This document shows, piece by piece, positions 62,972 to 64,000 of a DNA stretch of 64,000 nucleotides (positions are counted from its first letter, which is position 1; every line of letters starts with the position of its first letter). Source of the DNA: CAZBGQ01 sp964491515 (GTDB taxonomy: Bacteria > Patescibacteriota > Gracilibacteria > UBA1369 > UBA12473); the NCBI GenBank assembly GCA_964491515.1, contig CAZBGQ010000001.1, positions 62,001 to 126,000 of the forward strand, written 5' to 3'. The position numbers and the translations under genes were made by a program. The notes under the pieces are model-generated. The model ran no database searches and was not told the DNA's origin. It saw only the letters and a list, made by a program, of their open reading frames with translations.

Positions 62972-63560
62972 TGAGAAATGATTTAAGAATAGTTTTCCCT
63001 ACTTCCGTCCCAATACTCTCGGGATGAAATTGAATTCCATAAATTGGGAATATCGAATGCTGAATAGCCATCACCAACCCCTCCTTCTTAGTCTCAGCCG
63101 TGACCTTCAAACAATCAGGCATGTGATCACAATCGGCAATCAATGAATGATAACGCATGGCTTCAAATGATTGAGGAACGTCTTCAAGGATATTAAGGAA
63201 ACTCAACTCCCCCACATCTAGCTGCGTCATTTCAGAGGTCTTTCCGTGCATAATTTCAGGAGCACGCACAATTTTTCCTCCAAAAATAAATGAAATCCCT
63301 TGATGACCCAAACAAACCCCCAAAACTGGGATCCGCTCTCCCAAAGCCTCAATCACTTCTCTACACACACCAAAATCTTCCTTCTTCTGAGGATGACCCG
63401 GCCCTGGAGAAATAATGATATGAGTAGGAGCTAACACCTCAATTTCCGCTACCGTAATCTCATCATTCCGAAAAACAACCGGATCTCCTCCCAGCTCCCC
63501 CACATATTGATAAAGGTTATACGTAAAGGAATCATAATTGTCGATAATAAGTGTCTTCAT
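62964..63560 (-). CDS. trpG: Anthranilate synthase glutaminase subunit
   Basis: Class I glutamine amidotransferase (198 residues) supplying ammonia to TrpE. It shows IDNYDSFTYNLYQY at the start, ISPGPGHP, the nucleophile Cys in LGVCLGHQGI, RYHSL and the catalytic HPES. The partner trpE ends 20 bases upstream, and trpD overlaps its end, so it belongs to the trp operon. PabA function for folate is a possible second role. Confidence 0.96.
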   Translation of the reverse strand: MKTLIIDNYDSFTYNLYQYVGELGGDPVVFRNDEITVAEIEVLAPTHIIISPGPGHPQKKEDFGVCREVIEALGERIPVLGVCLGHQGISFIFGGKIVRAPEIMHGKTSEMTQLDVGELSFLNILEDVPQSFEAMRYHSLIADCDHMPDCLKVTAETKKEGLVMAIQHSIFPIYGIQFHPESIGTEVGKTILKSFLNV

Positions 63561-63580
63561 GATAATTAATTAACTAAGAT

Positions 63581-64000
63581 CTATAAAACAGATAAACAAG
63601 CGGCCGCTTTGTGGAAACATTCTTCATGTTCCTTCTGAGGGATAGAGTCATAAACCACCCCAGCTCCAGCCTGTACATAAGCCGTACCATTTTTATGTAT
63701 AAGTGTCCGAATCGCAATCGCAAAATCCATATTTCCATTCAACCCAAAATAACCCACAGCTCCTCCATAAATCCCACGCTGCCTCCTTTCCAAAGAAGCA
63801 ATGATCTCCGCCGCACGAATCTTAGGAGCGCCACTCAATGTTCCCGCAGGAAAAGACGCCTCAAACACATCAAACATATCCTTATCGTCCCGAATGATTC
63901 CACTCACATCCGAAACCAAATGCATCACCGAAGAAAACCGTTGAACATACGCCATTTCCGGAACTGTCACAGTTCCCTGTTTAGCCACACGGCCCACATC
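63581..64000 (-). CDS. trpE: Anthranilate synthase component I, C-terminal part
   Basis: The last ~139 residues of TrpE; the gene runs off the right edge, open to the last base. Chorismate-binding motifs seen are VSDVSGIIRDD, FPAGTLSGAPKIRAAEII, GAVGYFGLNGNMDFAIAIRT and VQAGAGVVYDS. The trpG neighbour favours TrpE over PabB or isochorismate synthase. As presumably the first trp gene, its promoter and any leader peptide lie outside the window. Confidence 0.95.
   Translation of the reverse strand, partial: DVGRVAKQGTVTVPEMAYVQRFSSVMHLVSDVSGIIRDDKDMFDVFEASFPAGTLSGAPKIRAAEIIASLERRQRGIYGGAVGYFGLNGNMDFAIAIRTLIHKNGTAYVQAGAGVVYDSIPQKEHEECFHKAAACLSVL

Overview
The window looks like a chromosomal segment of an uncultivated bacterium with a reduced, moderately AT-rich genome, most likely of the Patescibacteria/CPR group and perhaps a Peregrinibacteria-like lineage. 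This is inference. It rests on very tight gene packing, large secreted proteins of unknown type, SLH-anchored proteins, archaeal-type variants of two enzymes, and intact trp and his operons, which most CPR bacteria lack. The code is standard: TGA ends genes in ATGA overlaps such as ftsX/recO and hisH/hisA-hisF. Shine-Dalgarno sites are almost absent. At least seven genes instead have a -10 box 6-8 bases before the start codon, as expected for leaderless mRNAs.

Layout. Bases 1-7841 hold priA (5' end missing), a small repeat protein, trpS, pyrG, a membrane protein with PilC/GspF-like N-terminal domains, lgt and a small membrane protein. Bases 7860-12303 hold an acidic unknown protein, greA, and the classic dnaG-rpoD pair. 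Bases 12335-22476 hold a WecA/MraY-type transferase, a CARDB+SLH surface protein, the coupled operon ribK-murE-like-truB, a methyltransferase-like gene, a small unknown gene, an O-antigen-ligase-like gene and archaeal-type tpiA. Bases 22595-33438 carry two giant genes; the first is interrupted by a 100-N assembly gap inside a 138-bp tandem repeat.

Bases 33442-40463 are a histidine operon, read leftward: yerC-like repressor, terminator or attenuator, hisG, hisD, a HAD-kinase fusion, hisH, a hisA-hisF fusion and hisIE. hisB and hisC are not in the window. Two of its enzymes have unusual substitutions at catalytic or metal-binding positions (HisF Asp130 to Ser, HisD Gln259 to Arg).

Bases 40539-50569 hold holA, gatC-gatA, a small membrane protein, a RibL-like FAD synthetase, ftsX, recO, a Rel (p)ppGpp enzyme with damaged hydrolase motifs, and a proline-rich hexapeptide-repeat membrane protein. 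Bases 50832-57738 hold a K+-independent-type proton pyrophosphatase, an SMR-like transporter, a small unknown gene, a second SLH protein, ribosomal protein L25, ybaB and mltG. From 57820 to the right end is a tryptophan operon read leftward: trpE (cut), trpG, trpD, a trpC-trpF fusion, a DAHP synthase, trpB and trpA.

The main points of interest are the HisA-HisF fusion with its altered HisF active site, the HAD-kinase fusion inserted in the his operon, palindromes lying exactly between the -35 and -10 positions of yerC and rel, the leaderless promoter pattern, and the split FAD route (bacterial riboflavin kinase plus archaeal-like RibL).
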